This document shows positions 6,920-7,900 of a DNA stretch of 7,900 nt, one piece after another. The translations under genes and the position numbers were made by a program. The first letter of the stretch is position 1; each line of letters starts with the position of its first letter. The stretch covers positions 1 to 7,900 of the forward strand of contig NZ_JALOAN010000058.1 of NCBI RefSeq assembly GCF_023228785.1. The letters run 5' to 3'. Source of the stretch: Sulfurimonas sp. GTDB taxonomy: Bacteria > Campylobacterota > Campylobacteria > Campylobacterales > Sulfurimonadaceae. A model generated the notes under the pieces. It saw only the letters and a program-made list of their open reading frames with translations. It was not told the DNA's origin and did not search any database.

Positions 6920-7314
6920 TGTTTGCCATATGGAACTGTTTTTAGTTTCATCGCTTTTAGATAGACGATGCCACCTAAAATATTGGTAACATCATAGCTT
7001 AACTCTTTTGCTAAAAAGTCAGCGACTATGCTTGTTCTACTCCCCGTTCTGCAGATCAAGGCAAATGGTTTTTTGGTATCTACTTTTTTGTTTAGCTCAG
7101 TTAAAAAAGCTTCGACGTTGTAGCCTCCTTTTTCATCCCAAAACATAATAGTGATAGAATCTTCAACGATGCCAGTCTCCACCCACTCAGCAGGTGTTCT
7201 GATATCTATGATGGGGATTTTAGAGTCAAGTATCTTTTGTGATGGGTATTCGTGTCTGAGCTCCCCAAAGAGTGAAGCGGTTAAAATAAGCAGTAAAAGA
7301 AGTGTTTTGTACAA
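6916..7314 (-). CDS. Secreted single-domain rhodanese-like protein
   Basis: With the TTG start at 7314-7312 the product is 132 aa. It begins MYKTLLLLLILTASLFG, a classic signal peptide with probable cleavage near residue 17, so the domain should act in the periplasm. The rhodanese fold is shown by PIIDIRTPAEW (34-44) and by the catalytic loop ICRTGSRTS with active cysteine C88, followed by NILGGIVYLK. Rhodanese domains carry sulfur as a cysteine persulfide and transfer it to acceptors such as cyanide or thiols; the physiological partner is unknown. The TTG is preferred because GGAG sits 5 bases upstream (7323-7320) and a TATAAT box precedes it. The longer in-frame ATG at 7380 would lie upstream of that promoter and spoil the signal peptide. 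The stop overlaps the GTG of the micro-ORF. Confidence 0.85.
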   Translation of the reverse strand: MYKTLLLLLILTASLFGELRHEYPSQKILDSKIPIIDIRTPAEWVETGIVEDSITIMFWDEKGGYNVEAFLTELNKKVDTKKPFALICRTGSRTSIVADFLAKELSYDVTNILGGIVYLKAMKLKTVPYGKQ

Positions 7315-7340
7315 GTTTTCTCCAGCGAGTAAAATTAATG

Positions 7341-7346
7341 TATAAT
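7341..7346 (+). promoter_or_regulatory. Promoter -10 box for the 7379 gene
   Basis: A perfect TATAAT on the plus strand predicts a start near 7353, with a leader of about 26 bases containing AGG (7370-7372) before ATG 7379. It overlaps the minus-strand TATAAT by two bases within the palindrome at 7341-7350. No -35 box is evident. Confidence 0.5.
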
Positions 7347-7350
7347 TATA
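7345..7350 (-). promoter_or_regulatory. Promoter -10 box for the rhodanese gene
   Basis: A perfect TATAAT on the minus strand predicts a start near 7338. That leaves a leader of about 24 bases containing GGAG (7323-7320) before the TTG start at 7314. It forms one half of the 10-base palindrome TATAATTATA (7341-7350). No -35 box is evident. Confidence 0.5.
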
Positions 7351-7378
7351 TCGAGCATAAATAAATATTAGGTAGAGC

Positions 7379-7750
7379 ATGTCAGCATCTAAAAAAATAG
7401 TAGAAAATTCAAATAGACTAAGGTATGTAAGAGCCTTAGAGAGGTTTCATAAAAGCATCATTTCTTACCTATCAAACACAAAAGAGCTAACAAACGAGGG
7501 CTTTAGTAAAAAAATAGAAAACGCATTAAAAGTCTTAAAACGAGTCGAATCTATAGATCTATATAAAGGTGACTTACAAGATCTACAAAAATTAGTAGCA
7601 AAAATAATTTCATATAAAGATACTCAAAGAGAGATAGATGAGATAAGAGATGAGATACTCTACAGTTCAAACCAACTAGACAAAAATAAAAACGCTAGAA
7701 GATACAAAAAAGACAAACACATAAATTCTAAGTATGATGAGTGGGAGTAG
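7379..7750 (+). CDS. Small charged helical hypothetical protein
   Basis: A 123-aa protein that I do not recognise. It has no signal peptide or membrane helix. Nearly the whole chain looks helical and strongly charged. Residues 13-33 (RLRYVRALERFHKSIISYL) and 65-100 (LQDLQKLVAKIISYK, then a glutamate/arginine-rich stretch) could form coiled-coil-like helices. The last 25 residues are a basic, polar and probably disordered tail ending in acidic DEWE. ATG 7379 has an AGG at 7370-7372 with 6-base spacing and its own -10 box. It appears monocistronic, since a hairpin terminator follows at 7801-7830. It is divergent from the rhodanese gene, but no functional link can be inferred. Confidence 0.75.
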   Translation: MSASKKIVENSNRLRYVRALERFHKSIISYLSNTKELTNEGFSKKIENALKVLKRVESIDLYKGDLQDLQKLVAKIISYKDTQREIDEIRDEILYSSNQLDKNKNARRYKKDKHINSKYDEWE

Positions 7751-7788
7751 ACTAAGACTCTACCTCGTTCCCATCGCTCTGAGACTGT
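7743..7788. repeat. G+C-richer intergenic segment, possible degenerate REP-like element
   Basis: From about 7759 to 7788 base composition jumps to roughly half G+C in an otherwise AT-rich window. The core CTCGTTCCCATCGCTCTGAG resembles, from memory, one arm and loop of widespread intergenic repeats of the form GTTCCCACGCTC-n-GCGTGGGAAC; the second arm is missing. Just before it GTAGA (7747-7751) can pair with TCTAC (7759-7763), and GGGA (7743-7746) with TCCC (7769-7772), giving a bulged hairpin. Only one copy is seen in the window, so this is tentative. Confidence 0.3.
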
Positions 7789-7800
7789 GAAAGAACTTTC

Positions 7801-7830
7801 TAAAAGAACTCTTAAATAAGGGTTCTTTTA
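7801..7830 (+). terminator. Rho-independent-type terminator, probably bidirectional
   Basis: TAAAAGAAC (7801-7809) pairs with GTTCTTTTA (7822-7830). Inside it T7810 and G7821 can form a wobble pair, and CTT (7811-7813) pairs with AAG (7818-7820), leaving an AAAT loop. The stem is about 13 pairs long, with A-runs on one side and T-runs on the other. It sits 50 bases after the stop of the 7379 gene and before the next promoter. Confidence 0.75.
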
Positions 7831-7840
7831 ATCCCTAAAA

Positions 7841-7849
7841 TGGTACAAT
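7841..7849 (+). promoter_or_regulatory. Promoter (extended -10) for the gene starting at 7882
   Basis: TGGTACAAT is an extended -10 (TGn followed by TACAAT, 7844-7849) directly after the terminator. The predicted start is near 7856, giving a leader of about 26 bases before ATG 7882. No -35 hexamer is visible. Confidence 0.5.
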
Positions 7850-7881
7850 ACCGTCATAAAACTTCGTAATATAGGGCTTTG

Positions 7882-7900
7882 ATGAGTAGTAATTATAAAG
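7882..7900 (+). CDS. Start of an unidentified gene (partial)
   Basis: ATG 7882 opens a frame (MSSNYK...) that runs off the window. It is supported by GGG at 7874-7876 with 5-base spacing and by the extended -10 promoter and terminator just upstream. Six codons are too few to name a product. Confidence 0.5.

Noticed and set aside
7151..7345. Plus-strand open frame opposite the rhodanese gene
   Set aside because: It overlaps a confident rhodanese domain on the other strand and ends at the promoter region; no ribosome binding site.
7315..7380. Longer rhodanese start at ATG 7380
   Set aside because: The extra 22 residues would precede the signal peptide and be encoded upstream of the likely promoter start near 7338; TTG 7314 has a proper GGAG site.

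Overview
The window is AT-rich (roughly one third G+C) with tightly packed genes, short spacers, frequent 4-base start/stop overlaps, TTG/GTG starts and TATAAT-like promoters without obvious -35 boxes. Together with the style of the Pho genes and the DUF445 protein, this suggests a chromosomal segment of a Campylobacterota (epsilonproteobacterial) species, possibly Sulfurimonas-like. That assignment is an inference from sequence style, not a database match.

Left part (1-1258, + strand): the 3' end of the phosphate-transport operon. The last codons of pstB overlap the start of phoU, which is followed by a four-helix membrane protein of probable PsiE (phosphate-starvation-inducible) type. The tail of the PsiE-like gene collides with a DUF445 membrane-protein gene (1193-1906, - strand), and the two coding regions overlap by 66 bases.

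Middle (1990-6861, + strand): a compact four-gene unit. Three genes for soluble, signal-less proteins that I cannot assign (257, 174 and 139 aa) run, with a 4-base overlap and gaps of 18 and 4 bases, into a full-length 1044-aa RND efflux permease. No periplasmic adaptor or outer-membrane channel is encoded beside the permease. This is the least ordinary arrangement in the window.

Right part (6803-7900): on the - strand, a secreted single-domain rhodanese-like protein (best start is a TTG with a good ribosome binding site) is followed, through a GTGA overlap, by a previously unlisted 38-codon membrane micro-ORF that runs antisense into the 3' end of the RND gene. Divergent to the rhodanese is a small, highly charged helical protein of unknown role. 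After it come a short G+C-richer intergenic stretch, a strong hairpin terminator, a promoter and the first codons of another gene.

Both divergent junctions (near 1935 and 7345) carry opposed -10 hexamers that overlap each other, suggesting shared bidirectional promoters. No rRNA, tRNA, CRISPR array or insertion sequence is visible.
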